Source: an uncultured Prochlorococcus sp.
GTDB lineage: Bacteria; Cyanobacteriota; Cyanobacteriia; PCC-6307; Cyanobiaceae
Direction of reading: 5' to 3'
Assembly: GCA_902519235.1 (NCBI GenBank)
Contig: CABYJE010000001.1
Coordinates: forward strand, 1-64,000
Length of the DNA: 64,000 bases
This document shows positions 32,609 to 43,504 of the stretch, one piece after another. The translations under genes and the position numbers were made by a program. The notes below the pieces were generated by a model. That model had not been told where the DNA came from. It worked only from the letters and a program-made list of their open reading frames with translations, and ran no database searches. Each line of letters begins with the position of its first letter. Within the stretch, counting starts at the first letter, position 1.

Positions 32609-33976
32609 CTAAAGAAGACCCACAGGATCAGCTGCAACATCATCTGAAATTTTATTCCCATCATTTGGGGGCTTATCTTTTAGAACAATTCTCAAGAGAA
32701 CAGGTGCAAGAAATGTAGTTCCAATAACCATTAATAAAATAGCTGCCTCAAGAGAAGGAGTTAACAACTTCGCGCTCGTTCCTAGTCCAAGGAAAATTAA
32801 ACCAACCTCTCCTCTAGGCATCATACCCAAACCTACAACTAATCTATTTGTAGGTTTATTACTTGAAAATACCCATCCTGCCGCAATTTTTCCAATTATT
32901 GCTACGACTAATAAAAATCCTGCAACCACAAGAGCTGATCTACTTGTTGGATCAAGTGGATTGATAACGGATAAATCCATTCCAGCTCCTACCAATACGA
33001 AGAAAATAGTTGCGAATAAGGATACTAAAGGTAAAACGGATTGTTGAATTGCGTGATTATTTTTAGAACTACTTAGTATTAGTCCAGCTGCAAAAGCACC
33101 TAAAGCTGCTTCCAATCCAATTGCCGTTGCGACAAAACAACATAGTACAAGTATTACAAAAGATGCCACCACTACAGCTCCAGGGGCTTTCAATCTATCT
33201 AATAACCAATCAAATCCAGGTGCTGCAGTTCTACTTAATGCGATAGCGGCAATAACAAATACTACTGCTGCCGCAACTAATTTAACAATGGGTGCAATTT
33301 CTAAAGATCCTCCTGCAGCAAGAGCAACAACAACTGCGAGAATAACAATTCCCAAAATATCGTCTAGCACTGCTGCACCAATAACAATTTGTCCTTCCCT
33401 AGTTTTTAAATATCCTAATTCACCAAAAACACTTGCAGTAATTCCTATACTTGTTGCTGTCATAGATGCTCCTGCAAAAACTGCTGGAATCAAATCTACT
33501 TGAAAAATAAACATTAATCCGAGAGTTCCAAAGGCAAACGGCAAAATTACCCCAGCCATAGCGACAGTAAAAGCCTGCGCACCGACAGCTACTAACTCCT
33601 CTAACTCACTTTCTAATCCTGTTAAAAATAAAAGGGCATATAAACCAAGTGTTGCAACTGCTTGAAGGGATGGAAAACTTTCGAAATAAACATCTGGTAC
33701 TGCTTCAGGAGGAATTGAAGCTAATGAACTTATAACATTTACAAGTCCTGCATTCAACTCAGTTCCAGCTGAGGGCGGTATCAATAAATGGAATCCTGAT
33801 GCGCCTATTACAACCCCTGCAAGAAGCTCTCCTACAATTGTTGGTAAACTTAGTCTTACTAATACTTCTGCTAATGCTCTAGCTGCTAAAAAGATCAATA
33901 AAAACCTTATAACTCCTATCAAGGTTTCAGCAACTTCTAAATCATGTGCACTTAATTCAGCAAGTAAAGAATACAT
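32609..33976 (-). CDS. CPA2-type Na+/H+ antiporter
   Basis: LPTIVGELLAGVVIGASGF, GAAVLDDILGIVILAVVVALA, MMPRGEVGLIFLGLG. Confidence 0.9.
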   Translation of the reverse strand: MYSLLAELSAHDLEVAETLIGVIRFLLIFLAARALAEVLVRLSLPTIVGELLAGVVIGASGFHLLIPPSAGTELNAGLVNVISSLASIPPEAVPDVYFESFPSLQAVATLGLYALLFLTGLESELEELVAVGAQAFTVAMAGVILPFAFGTLGLMFIFQVDLIPAVFAGASMTATSIGITASVFGELGYLKTREGQIVIGAAVLDDILGIVILAVVVALAAGGSLEIAPIVKLVAAAVVFVIAAIALSRTAAPGFDWLLDRLKAPGAVVVASFVILVLCCFVATAIGLEAALGAFAAGLILSSSKNNHAIQQSVLPLVSLFATIFFVLVGAGMDLSVINPLDPTSRSALVVAGFLLVVAIIGKIAAGWVFSSNKPTNRLVVGLGMMPRGEVGLIFLGLGTSAKLLTPSLEAAILLMVIGTTFLAPVLLRIVLKDKPPNDGNKISDDVAADPVGLL

Positions 33977-34111
33977 ATGAAATGAGAAAAAAATAAACTA
34001 CCTAATTGGAAGATAGTTTATTGAGGGCCCACTTTAAGAAATATGTAAGAAAAAAGCAAAAATACTCAACAAGTGTGGATCTGAAGTTACAACAAAGAAA
34101 TTTTCAAAAAA

Positions 34112-36676
34112 ATGGCTATTGTCTGTTATATGGCCAAACCAATGAATTCCAACGAACCATTCGATCTACGTTTGCCTACCCCAGGCTGTTACCTAGATCC
34201 TGAAAAAGCCGGAATGGATTCTGATGCTGTTTTCCAAGGAATGACGGCACATCTGTTCTATACTCTTGGAAAGTTAGCTACTTCTGCAAGTCCTCACGAC
34301 TTATATATGGCTTTAAGTTACGCAGTCAAAGATAGGCTAATGACAAGATATTTAGCCAGTCAGGAAGTCATAAGAAAAAAACCACAAAAAACAGTTGCTT
34401 ACTTATCTGCAGAATTTTTAATAGGCCCTCAATTAAGTAATAATCTTCTCAATCTTGGAATAACTCAAGAGGCAGAAGAAGCTCTAAAGAGGTTTGGCAT
34501 TGAATCATTGTCAACAATTCTTGAAGTTGAAGAGGAGCCTGGATTAGGTAATGGTGGACTTGGCAGACTTGCAGCATGTTACATGGAATCATTAGCATCA
34601 CTACAAGTTCCAGCTGTTGGTTATGGTATTAGATATGAATTTGGCATATTTAATCAGTTAATTAGAGATGGTTGGCAAGTTGAAGTAACTGATAAATGGC
34701 TAAAAGGTGGATGGCCATGGGAACTTCCTCAACCAGATGAATCATGTTTCGTTGGTTTTGGAGGCAGAACTGAAAGTTATAGAGATGATAAAGGGAACTA
34801 TAGATCAAGATGGATCCCTTCAGAACATGCAATTGGAGTACCTCATGATGTTCCAGTTTTAGGATATAGAGTCAATACATGTGACAGATTAAGGTTATGG
34901 AGAGCTGATGCAACAGAAAGTTTTGACTTTTATGCATTCAATATTGGTGACTATTATGGTGCGGTAGAAGAAAAAGTTGCATCTGAAACACTTTCAAAAG
35001 TTCTATATCCAAATGATGGAACTGACGAAGGTAGAAGATTAAGACTCAAACAACAACACTTTTTTGTCAGTTGTTCTCTTCAGGATATGTTGAGAAGCCT
35101 TGAAAAAAGATCAATACCAATAACAGAATTCCCTAAACATTGGACAGTCCAATTAAACGATACACATCCTGCTATTGCAGTTGCAGAATTAATGAGACTT
35201 CTCATTGACCAATATCAAATAGGTTGGGATAAAGCTTGGAATATAACAACCTCATCAGTTGCTTATACCAATCACACTTTACTACCAGAAGCTTTGGAGA
35301 AGTGGGATTTAGGTTTATTTAATGATCTTCTTCCTCGTCATCTAGAAATTATTTATGAAATTAATTGGAGATTCTTACAACAATTAAGACTACGTTATCC
35401 TGGTGATGACAAAATCCTTCAAAAACTCTCAATAATTGATGAAGAAGGCTCCAAATCAGTTAGGATGGCTCATTTGGCTACAATTGGAGCACATCATATT
35501 AATGGTGTCGCAGCTCTTCACTCAGATCTAATAAAAAGACAACTTCTTCCTGAATTTGCAGCGCTATGGCCTGAGAAATTTACAAATGTAACTAATGGGG
35601 TTACTCCTAGAAGATGGGTTGCACTATCTAATCCATCATTATCTAACCTTCTTGAAGAAGAAGTTGGTCCTAATTGGATAACTAATATGGAACTTTTAAA
35701 GAAGTTAGAAGGGAAAAAAGATGATAACAATTTTTTACAAAAATTTGAAGAAACTAAATTAAATGGCAAGCGAAAATTAGCTAGTTATATCCATTCAAAA
35801 ACTGGAATATTAGTTGATCCTTCCAGTTTATTTGATGTTCAAGTAAAAAGAATTCATCAATATAAAAGACAACATTTAAACGCTCTACAAGTTATTGCGC
35901 AATATCTAAGAATAAAAAACGGTACGAATAAGTTTGCAGTACCAAGAACAATAATATTTGGGGGTAAAGCTGCTCCAGGTTACTTTATGGCAAAACTAAT
36001 GATTCGATTCATTAATGGTATAGCTGATGTAGTGAATTCTGACCCAGATATGGACGGTTATTTAAGGGTTGTTTTTTTACCAGACTATAATGTAAAACTT
36101 GGTGAAATAGTTTACCCTGCAACAGATCTTTCCGAACAAATTTCAACTGCAGGAAAAGAAGCATCTGGAACTGGGAATATGAAGTTTGCCATGAATGGAG
36201 CCTTAACTATTGGAACTCTGGATGGAGCAAACGTAGAATTAAGAGATCTAGTGAAAAAAGAAAATTTCTTTCTTTTTGGTAAAACTGAAAGTGAAATTAT
36301 GGATTTAAAAAATAATAATTATTCGCCAAGAGATTTTATTGACAATTGTCCAGAGCTTAAAGAGGTAATACGTCTAATTGAAATTGGGCACTTTAGCAAT
36401 GGGGATAAAGAGTTATTTAAACCTTTATTAAATAGTTTGACTGGACATGACCCATTTTTCGTAATGGCTGACTTCGAAGACTACTTAAATGAACAGGATG
36501 TAGTAAGTAAATGCTGGAAGAATAAAAACTCTTGGAATAAAATGGCATTATTGAACACAGCTAGATCAGGATATTTTTCTTCAGATAGATCTATTCGAGA
36601 GTATTGTAAATCAATTTGGAAAGTCTCGCCAATGCCTGTAGAAATTACATGCGATGTAGAAGAATTAACTAATTAA
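34112..36676 (+). CDS. glgP: Glycogen phosphorylase; true start may be MAKPMNSNEPF, internal to the ORF
   Basis: EEEPGLGNGGLGRLAACYMESLA, LNDTHPAIAVAELMR, KRIHQYKRQHLNAL, EASGTGNMKFAMNGALTIGTLDGANVE. Confidence 0.97.
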   Translation: MAIVCYMAKPMNSNEPFDLRLPTPGCYLDPEKAGMDSDAVFQGMTAHLFYTLGKLATSASPHDLYMALSYAVKDRLMTRYLASQEVIRKKPQKTVAYLSAEFLIGPQLSNNLLNLGITQEAEEALKRFGIESLSTILEVEEEPGLGNGGLGRLAACYMESLASLQVPAVGYGIRYEFGIFNQLIRDGWQVEVTDKWLKGGWPWELPQPDESCFVGFGGRTESYRDDKGNYRSRWIPSEHAIGVPHDVPVLGYRVNTCDRLRLWRADATESFDFYAFNIGDYYGAVEEKVASETLSKVLYPNDGTDEGRRLRLKQQHFFVSCSLQDMLRSLEKRSIPITEFPKHWTVQLNDTHPAIAVAELMRLLIDQYQIGWDKAWNITTSSVAYTNHTLLPEALEKWDLGLFNDLLPRHLEIIYEINWRFLQQLRLRYPGDDKILQKLSIIDEEGSKSVRMAHLATIGAHHINGVAALHSDLIKRQLLPEFAALWPEKFTNVTNGVTPRRWVALSNPSLSNLLEEEVGPNWITNMELLKKLEGKKDDNNFLQKFEETKLNGKRKLASYIHSKTGILVDPSSLFDVQVKRIHQYKRQHLNALQVIAQYLRIKNGTNKFAVPRTIIFGGKAAPGYFMAKLMIRFINGIADVVNSDPDMDGYLRVVFLPDYNVKLGEIVYPATDLSEQISTAGKEASGTGNMKFAMNGALTIGTLDGANVELRDLVKKENFFLFGKTESEIMDLKNNNYSPRDFIDNCPELKEVIRLIEIGHFSNGDKELFKPLLNSLTGHDPFFVMADFEDYLNEQDVVSKCWKNKNSWNKMALLNTARSGYFSSDRSIREYCKSIWKVSPMPVEITCDVEELTN

Positions 36677-37124
36677 TATTTTTATTGTCTGATGAATCGG
36701 AAGCTTGATGAAATAATCTATTCAAAATTAATCTATCCATGTTTAATGGGTCAGGTGCTAATTCTTTAGCTATCTCTTTAAATCTCGATTCGATATTGTT
36801 CGAAATTTTTGTATCGAAAATTCTTTCCATTATTGCTTCAATTGAATATAAATAAGCATTAACACTTTCAAGTTCATCTAAAGTTTCAGAAATTTCTGTG
36901 TCAGAAATATGTTTTTCTTCTTGACTTACATCTTCTTTTGATTCTCTTTCAGATAATTCTCGCTGCAAATCATTAGTAACCTTCGTACAAAGGGTTCTGA
37001 AAGATTGAATCGATGCCCAATTCAATTCTTGTTGCTGCTTGAAAGTTGGAAATTCTCTAATCAGACGATCATGCTCTTTGTAAAATCTCTTGCAGTCAGA
37101 GCATTGACATAGTTCTTCAGCCAA
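36669..37124 (-). CDS. Hypothetical protein with N-terminal CxxC
   Basis: MAEELCQCSDCKRFYKEHDRLIREFPTF; dense coding context. Confidence 0.65.
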   Translation of the reverse strand: MAEELCQCSDCKRFYKEHDRLIREFPTFKQQQELNWASIQSFRTLCTKVTNDLQRELSERESKEDVSQEEKHISDTEISETLDELESVNAYLYSIEAIMERIFDTKISNNIESRFKEIAKELAPDPLNMDRLILNRLFHQASDSSDNKNIN

Positions 37125-37156
37125 AAGAAAAATATAAATCTTTTTATATCATCTCA

Positions 37157-37489
37157 CTATTTGGGCGAAATTGTAGGACCATCCAATAATTCGTCATTTT
37201 CATCAAGTGAATCTGGACTATCTGGCAAAGGTATTTCAATACTTGTAACCAAATTGATGACATCTCTTAGTCTCATAGAATCAGCAAACCATCCCATTGC
37301 TTGTTCAGCATCTCCTCTTTTTTCAGCATCATTTGCTTGATCTTCGTGAGCTTCTGCTAATAAAGCAAGCCAGCACAGACACCTTGCTTGAACTATTGAA
37401 AGATCTAAATCATTAGGTTGGGATTTAGAAATGCGTTCATGCTCTTGTTGAATTAAGAGCTTTAAACGCATATCATGCAACTTAGCCAT
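37157..37489 (-). CDS. Conserved hypothetical protein
   Basis: MAKLHDMRLKLLIQQEHERISKSQPNDLDLSIVQARCLCWLALLAEAHEDQAN. Confidence 0.65.
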   Translation of the reverse strand: MAKLHDMRLKLLIQQEHERISKSQPNDLDLSIVQARCLCWLALLAEAHEDQANDAEKRGDAEQAMGWFADSMRLRDVINLVTSIEIPLPDSPDSLDENDELLDGPTISPK

Positions 37490-37567
37490 AAAAGATTTAT
37501 TACTAACTATACGCTAGCTAGAGAGTAGCAAGTTTGCACATATACTACATATAGTTTTTTACTTTTA

Positions 37568-37641
<74 letters not shown>

Positions 37642-37678
37642 AATAGATGATTTTTGGAGTATTTAGCACTATGCTAAA

Positions 37679-38056
37679 TGAAAGCAGGAGAGGCAATCGC
37701 AAGAAAGTTTTATTTTGTTTCCAAAATAAAACTTTCTTGAGGAAAGTCCGGGCTCCCACATGGTCAGGCTTGCTGGGTAATTCCCAGTGCGGGTAACCGT
37801 GAGGATAGTGCCACAGAAACATACCGCCTAATACTTTATGTATGGCAAGGGTGCAAGGGTGCGGTAAGAGCGCACCAGCAACATTGAGAAGTGTTGGCTA
37901 GGTAAACCCCGGCTGGGAGCAAGGCTTAGTAGATTTATGACCATTACACAATCTACTTTTTAAGCGCCGCTTGAGACTGTGAAGTAATTCCAGCCCTAGA
38001 TAGATGATTGCCCATCTTATTAAGATGAACAGAACCCGGCTTATGACCTGCTTTAT
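37679..38056 (+). ncRNA. rnpB: RNase P RNA
   Basis: GAGGAAAGTCCGGGCTCCC, ACAGAAACATACCGCC, GAACAGAACCCGGCTTATG; P1-like AAAGCAGG/CCTGCTTT pairing at the ends. Confidence 0.95.
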
Positions 38057-38080
38057 AATTTTTGCAATCACTTGAATCAT

Positions 38081-38830
38081 ATGAAAAATATCATTAACGA
38101 AAAGAGAATTATTCAAATAACCACTTTTTTAAAGTCTTTAAATATAAAATCAAAAAGATTTTCTGAAATAATTAGAACACAAAATATTTCAGTAATTCAA
38201 GATTTCAATCAAGTATTTATACATTCCTCTGAGGACAAAATATTAAATTACGAAAAATTAGAATTTTTTGGAGATGCAGTACTCAGATTAGCTGCTTCTA
38301 ATTTTATTGAAAAAAAGTATCCTCAAATGAGTGTAGGTGAAAGCTCAGAGCTAAGAGCACAAATTGTAAGTGATGCGTGGTTAATTAAATTAGGGAAAAA
38401 AATCGAAATTGAGGCATTAATTATTAAAGGACCTAAAGCTCTTGGTGATGAAAATTCAAAAAATACCATTATTGGTGAAACTACAGAAGCTTTAATTGGT
38501 GCCATTTATAAATGCTTTAATTCTATTCAGGAAATAAATCTTTGGTTAGATGATATTTGGGAAGAAGATTCAGAGATATTTTTACAAGCTCCATATAGGT
38601 TCAAATCCAAAACAGTATTGCAAGAGTGGTGTCAAAGTAAAGGTTTTGAATTGCCAGTCTATAAGATAATTCAGGTCTCAGATAAAAATGGCGACCCTGA
38701 AAGATTTTCTTGTGATATATTTATCGAGGGATTCAAAGAATCATCTGCATTGGGCAAATCCCATAAACAAGCAGAAACAAATGCAGCCAGAGTTTTGATA
38801 GAAAAGTATATAAGTATAGGAAAATTCTAA
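38081..38830 (+). CDS. rnc: Ribonuclease III (ATG 38081; ORF track also allows TTG 38072)
   Basis: NYEKLEFFGDAVLRLA, GETTEALIGAIY, C-terminal dsRBD GKSHKQAETNAARVLI. Confidence 0.96.
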   Translation: MKNIINEKRIIQITTFLKSLNIKSKRFSEIIRTQNISVIQDFNQVFIHSSEDKILNYEKLEFFGDAVLRLAASNFIEKKYPQMSVGESSELRAQIVSDAWLIKLGKKIEIEALIIKGPKALGDENSKNTIIGETTEALIGAIYKCFNSIQEINLWLDDIWEEDSEIFLQAPYRFKSKTVLQEWCQSKGFELPVYKIIQVSDKNGDPERFSCDIFIEGFKESSALGKSHKQAETNAARVLIEKYISIGKF

Positions 38831-38833
38831 TTT

Positions 38834-39019
38834 TTATACTATTTCTAAATTTGTTAGCTGAAAAGTTATGAGTTTATCCCAATTACCCCCTTCAAAAAGA
38901 ACAGCTGCTCTTTTTTTTGTCACTCTCTGGACAAACCCTTTATACCCCCTATAAATAGAGTTAGTGTCTTTTACGACAACAAAAGAACCGGGAAGTATGG
39001 GTTTATTAGATAATTCCAT
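38834..39019 (-). CDS. ndhS: NdhS-like SH3-fold protein
   Basis: [52 protein letters not shown]. Confidence 0.7.
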   Translation of the reverse strand: MELSNKPILPGSFVVVKDTNSIYRGYKGFVQRVTKKRAAVLFEGGNWDKLITFQLTNLEIV

Positions 39020-39043
39020 AAAACACTCTTTCTAATACAATAT

Positions 39044-39583
39044 ATGATAAATAAAAATGAATGGCTGATTGTTGGGTTGATAACATCATGCCATGGAATT
39101 AACGGACAGGTAAAGGTTAAATCTTTAAGTGATTTTGAAGAAAGATTTTTAAAACCGGGAATGCGATGGTTGCAAAAAGAAAATGAACCTCCTTTAAAAA
39201 TAAAACTTCTATCTGGCTTCAAGCAGTCTGGTAAAGAGACCTTCATATTAAAATTCCATGGAGTAAATACAAGAAATAATGCAGAGCAACTTAAAAAATT
39301 TAAAATTCTTGTAAAAACCGATAAACTGCCTAAATTAAACAAGGAAGAATACCATTTGTTAGAACTAATAGATCTGGAGGTCAAGACTTTAGAAAATGAT
39401 GAATTAAAAATAATTGGGAAAGTTATTAATTTAGAAAATGAGAAAAATAATTTACTTGTTATTGAACTTTTTAAAAATCAAAAAAAAGTTCTTATCCCAT
39501 TTGTTAAAGAAATAGTCCCATTAGTAGATGTAAAAAATAATTTTCTAATCATTAATCCTCCAAATGGACTTTTAGAACTTTAA
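39044..39583 (+). CDS. rimM: Ribosome maturation factor RimM
   Basis: [37 protein letters not shown]. Confidence 0.95.
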   Translation: MINKNEWLIVGLITSCHGINGQVKVKSLSDFEERFLKPGMRWLQKENEPPLKIKLLSGFKQSGKETFILKFHGVNTRNNAEQLKKFKILVKTDKLPKLNKEEYHLLELIDLEVKTLENDELKIIGKVINLENEKNNLLVIELFKNQKKVLIPFVKEIVPLVDVKNNFLIINPPNGLLEL

Positions 39584-39614
39584 ATTAAAGAAATTAAAAT
39601 TCACAAGAAACTAA

Positions 39615-41510
39615 TCATTCCACTGTTACACTTTTAGCTAAATTTCTTGGTTGATCGACGTCAAGTCCTCTATGAGCTGCAATATGGTAACTCAATAATT
39701 GTAAAGGCACTATGTTGAGTAAAGGTGAAATCCATTCATTTGAGGAAGGAACTTTCATTAAATAGTCAAAAATTTCGGTTCCATTACATTCAGGTGCTAT
39801 CCCAATTAAATATGAATCTCTAGCTTTTGCTTCTTGAGCATTACTAATAACCTTGTCAAAAACTTCACCAGGGGATGCGATAGAAATTACAGGTACTTTT
39901 TTATCTAATAAAGCTATTGGCCCGTGTTTCATTTCACCAGCTGGATATCCAGCCGCATGTATGTAACTAATTTCTTTCAGTTTTAACGCTCCTTCAAGAG
40001 CAATAGGATAATTAATACCTCTTCCTAAAAATATAACGTCTTTAATATTAAAGAAATCATGTGCAAGCTTTTCTGAAGATTTATTATGTTGCTCTAAAAG
40101 ATCCTCTATTAATGGAGGCAGTTTTATAAGTTCAGTTATTAATTTACCTATTTCATCTGAGCTTTGACTACCTTTAATTTCTGCAAATTTTATTGCTAAT
40201 CCGTAAAAAGAAAGTAATTGTGCAAAAAAAGTTTTTGTTGCTGCAACTCCGACTTCTATTCCTGCACATATATCAATTATATTTGATACCTGCCTTCCTA
40301 TAGAGCTCTCTTTTCTATTTGTTATTGCAACCAGATTAGGTTTAAATTTTTTATCTTCAATTGAAGACCGTCTTTTAATTTCCATATCAATAGCTGCAAT
40401 TGTATCAGCAGTTTCTCCTGACTGAGTAACTCCAATAGTTAATGTATTTGGCAAGAGTGGAGGAGGTGAATATCGAAATTCGCTTGCATAAAAAACATTA
40501 GTAGGGATACCTGCAAATTGTTCTAATAAAAAACTACCCACCATTGCAGCATGTTTACTTGTACCACAAGCTATGATTTCTATTCTTTCAATTGATTCAA
40601 AAAAATTTGTATCAAATGGGTAATTTATTTGATATTGGCCATCATCTAAGTTTTGAATTAAATAATTTTCCAACCAGTTTTTGGCAGTTTCTGGCTGGTC
40701 GTATATCTCTTTTAACATGTAATGTTTGAAATTCATCTTATCCATTATTTGCTCTGAGACTTTTAGAGAAATTGGATTTCGATATTGCCTTTCGTTGTTT
40801 ATATCGTATATTTCTATTCCAAGAGGAGTTAATAAAGCTATTTCTTCATCCTCCATAGGCAAAATAATATTTGTAAAGTTTGCAATAGCTGGAGTATCAC
40901 TTGCACAAATAAATTCTCCTTCGCCCAAGCCAATAATCAAGGGTGCTTGTCTTCTTGCAACTACTAGAGAGGTTGGTGCACCAGCCCATAACACAGCCAA
41001 GGCATACGATCCTTCTAGATCAGATATTACATTTCTCACAGCCACCAATAATGTTGAACCATTATTCTCAAGATTAAGTTTGCCTAATATTTTTAATTCT
41101 CTTTCAATTAAATGAGGAATTACTTCGGTATCTGTATCAGAATTAAAAGTAATACCCTCTTTCTCTAATTTATTTTTTAGATCCTGGAAATTTTCAATAA
41201 TACCATTTTGAACAACCGCTATGGTTCCAGAACTATCGATATGAGGATGTGCATTTTTAACCTCAGGTTTACCATGAGTTGCCCATCGAGTATGACCTAT
41301 ACCAACAGTTCCTGGAATATTCTCATCGTTAAGATTATTTATAAGGTTCTTAAGTTTTCCCTCTGCTTTGTTACAAGTGATTGAATTAGTTTCAGAATTT
41401 ATAATTGCAATACCTGCAGAGTCATAACCTCTATATTCGAGCTTTTCTAAACCATTCACTAATAATGGTAAAGCTTTTTTATATCCAGTTACAGCAACTA
41501 TTCCACACAT
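39615..41510 (-). CDS. glmS: Glutamine-fructose-6-phosphate aminotransferase
   Basis: MCGIVAVTGYK, LEYRGYDSAGIA, GHTRWATHGKPE, NLAKSVTVE C-terminus. Confidence 0.98.
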   Translation of the reverse strand: MCGIVAVTGYKKALPLLVNGLEKLEYRGYDSAGIAIINSETNSITCNKAEGKLKNLINNLNDENIPGTVGIGHTRWATHGKPEVKNAHPHIDSSGTIAVVQNGIIENFQDLKNKLEKEGITFNSDTDTEVIPHLIERELKILGKLNLENNGSTLLVAVRNVISDLEGSYALAVLWAGAPTSLVVARRQAPLIIGLGEGEFICASDTPAIANFTNIILPMEDEEIALLTPLGIEIYDINNERQYRNPISLKVSEQIMDKMNFKHYMLKEIYDQPETAKNWLENYLIQNLDDGQYQINYPFDTNFFESIERIEIIACGTSKHAAMVGSFLLEQFAGIPTNVFYASEFRYSPPPLLPNTLTIGVTQSGETADTIAAIDMEIKRRSSIEDKKFKPNLVAITNRKESSIGRQVSNIIDICAGIEVGVAATKTFFAQLLSFYGLAIKFAEIKGSQSSDEIGKLITELIKLPPLIEDLLEQHNKSSEKLAHDFFNIKDVIFLGRGINYPIALEGALKLKEISYIHAAGYPAGEMKHGPIALLDKKVPVISIASPGEVFDKVISNAQEAKARDSYLIGIAPECNGTEIFDYLMKVPSSNEWISPLLNIVPLQLLSYHIAAHRGLDVDQPRNLAKSVTVE

Positions 41511-41590
41511 ACATTAATTTTTTTTCAATTATATTGAAAAAAAATAAGTATTTATAAAAAAATGGACTCTCTTAAAACTGCACTATAAAA

Positions 41591-41860
<270 letters not shown>

Positions 41861-41969
41861 TTATATAATACTATTGTCTTACAAAGAAATTAAAAAAATT
41901 AAGATATGCTTCACTCTTGTTAACTCTAGGGCATAAAATCTTATAGATAATTAGTAAATTCCATAAACT

Positions 41970-42209
41970 ATGTCACAAGAAATCCTCGAAAAAGTCTGTT
42001 CTATTGTTTCAGAGCAATTAAGCGTTGAAGCAGGCGAAGTAAAATCAGATTCAAATTTCCAAAATGATTTAGGTGCAGATTCTCTAGATACCGTTGAATT
42101 AGTCATGGCTCTAGAAGAAGCATTTGATATTGAAATTCCTGATGAAGCCGCTGAAGGAATCGCTACAGTTGGCGATGCGGTAAAATTCATCGAAGAAAAA
42201 AAAGGTTAA
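41970..42209 (+). CDS. acpP: Acyl carrier protein
   Basis: [30 protein letters not shown]. Confidence 0.98.
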   Translation: MSQEILEKVCSIVSEQLSVEAGEVKSDSNFQNDLGADSLDTVELVMALEEAFDIEIPDEAAEGIATVGDAVKFIEEKKG

Positions 42210-42215
42210 TAAAGG

Positions 42216-43460
42216 ATGCCAAATTTCCATCGAGTAGTTATTACTGGTATCGGGGCAGTAACTCCAATTGGTAATAACATTGATGAATATTTAGTTGGTC
42301 TTCAAAGGGGAACTAATGGAGTCTCAAATATTTCTCTCTTTGATCCTGAACAACATCCCTGCAAATTTGCTGCAGAAGTTAAAAATTTTCAATCTGAAAA
42401 TTTTATTGAAGCTAAAGAATCCAAAAGGTGGGACCGGTTTTCACAGTTTGGAGTTATTGCAGCAAAACAAGCTTTTAATGATTCTGGACTTGAAATTACT
42501 GAAGCTAATGCATCAAGAATTGGAGTGATTATTGGCTCTGGTGTTGGAGGCTTACTAACTATGGAAAGTCAAGCTCAAATACTGAGTCACAAAGGGCCAA
42601 AAAGAGTAAGTCCATTTACAGTCCCAATGATGATTCCCAATATGGCAACTGGACTAGCTGCTATCGCTTTGGGTGCAAAAGGACCAAGTTCATCTGTTTC
42701 AACTGCCTGTGCTGCCGGTTCTAATGCAATAGGTGATTCTTTTAGATTACTCCAACTTGGAAAAGCAGATGCAATGATTTGTGGAGGAGCAGAAGCAAGT
42801 ATTACTCCCCTTGGAGTAGCTGGTTTTGCCAGCGCTAAAGCTCTTTCTTGCAGAAATGAAAGTCCTCAAACCGCTAGTCGGCCTTTTGATGCAGAAAGAG
42901 ATGGATTCGTTATTGGTGAAGGCTCTGGGATTCTTGTTTTAGAAACTTTAGAAAATGCAAAAAAAAGAGATGCAAGAATCTATGCAGAAATTATTGGATA
43001 TGGAACAACATGTGATGCTCATCACATTACTGCTCCATCCCCAGGTGGGGTTGGAGGCGCAGAGGCTATCAAACTAGCAATTAAAGACAGTTCTATTGAT
43101 CTTGAAAAAGTAGATTACATAAATGCTCATGGAACAAGTACATCAGCTAATGATAAAAATGAAACTTCTGCAATTAAATCTATTTTTAGAGACAGATCTT
43201 ACCTCATTCCTGTAAGCTCTACTAAGTCGATGACTGGTCATCTCCTAGGAGGCTCAGGAGGTATAGAGGCTGTAGCTTGTATACTTTCTTTGACACATAA
43301 TTTTATCCCTCCTACAATTAACTACGTCAATCCAGATCCTGAATGTGATCTTGATTATGTACCAAATAATGCAAGAGAAGCTCAAGTAGGAGTTGCTCTT
43401 TCTAATTCTTTCGGCTTTGGTGGTCACAATGTTTGCCTTGCTTTCAGCAGCATGAATTGA
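42216..43460 (+). CDS. fabF: Beta-ketoacyl-ACP synthase II
   Basis: [51 protein letters not shown]. Confidence 0.98.
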   Translation: MPNFHRVVITGIGAVTPIGNNIDEYLVGLQRGTNGVSNISLFDPEQHPCKFAAEVKNFQSENFIEAKESKRWDRFSQFGVIAAKQAFNDSGLEITEANASRIGVIIGSGVGGLLTMESQAQILSHKGPKRVSPFTVPMMIPNMATGLAAIALGAKGPSSSVSTACAAGSNAIGDSFRLLQLGKADAMICGGAEASITPLGVAGFASAKALSCRNESPQTASRPFDAERDGFVIGEGSGILVLETLENAKKRDARIYAEIIGYGTTCDAHHITAPSPGGVGGAEAIKLAIKDSSIDLEKVDYINAHGTSTSANDKNETSAIKSIFRDRSYLIPVSSTKSMTGHLLGGSGGIEAVACILSLTHNFIPPTINYVNPDPECDLDYVPNNAREAQVGVALSNSFGFGGHNVCLAFSSMN

Positions 43461-43504
43461 AGACAACCAATTCTGTATTTCCAACTTCACTTTTTTTTAA
43501 AACA

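Noticed and set aside
37701-37738. Strong hairpin considered as an intrinsic terminator
   Set aside because: It sits inside RNase P RNA with conserved rnpB sequence continuing downstream and no U-tract after the stem.
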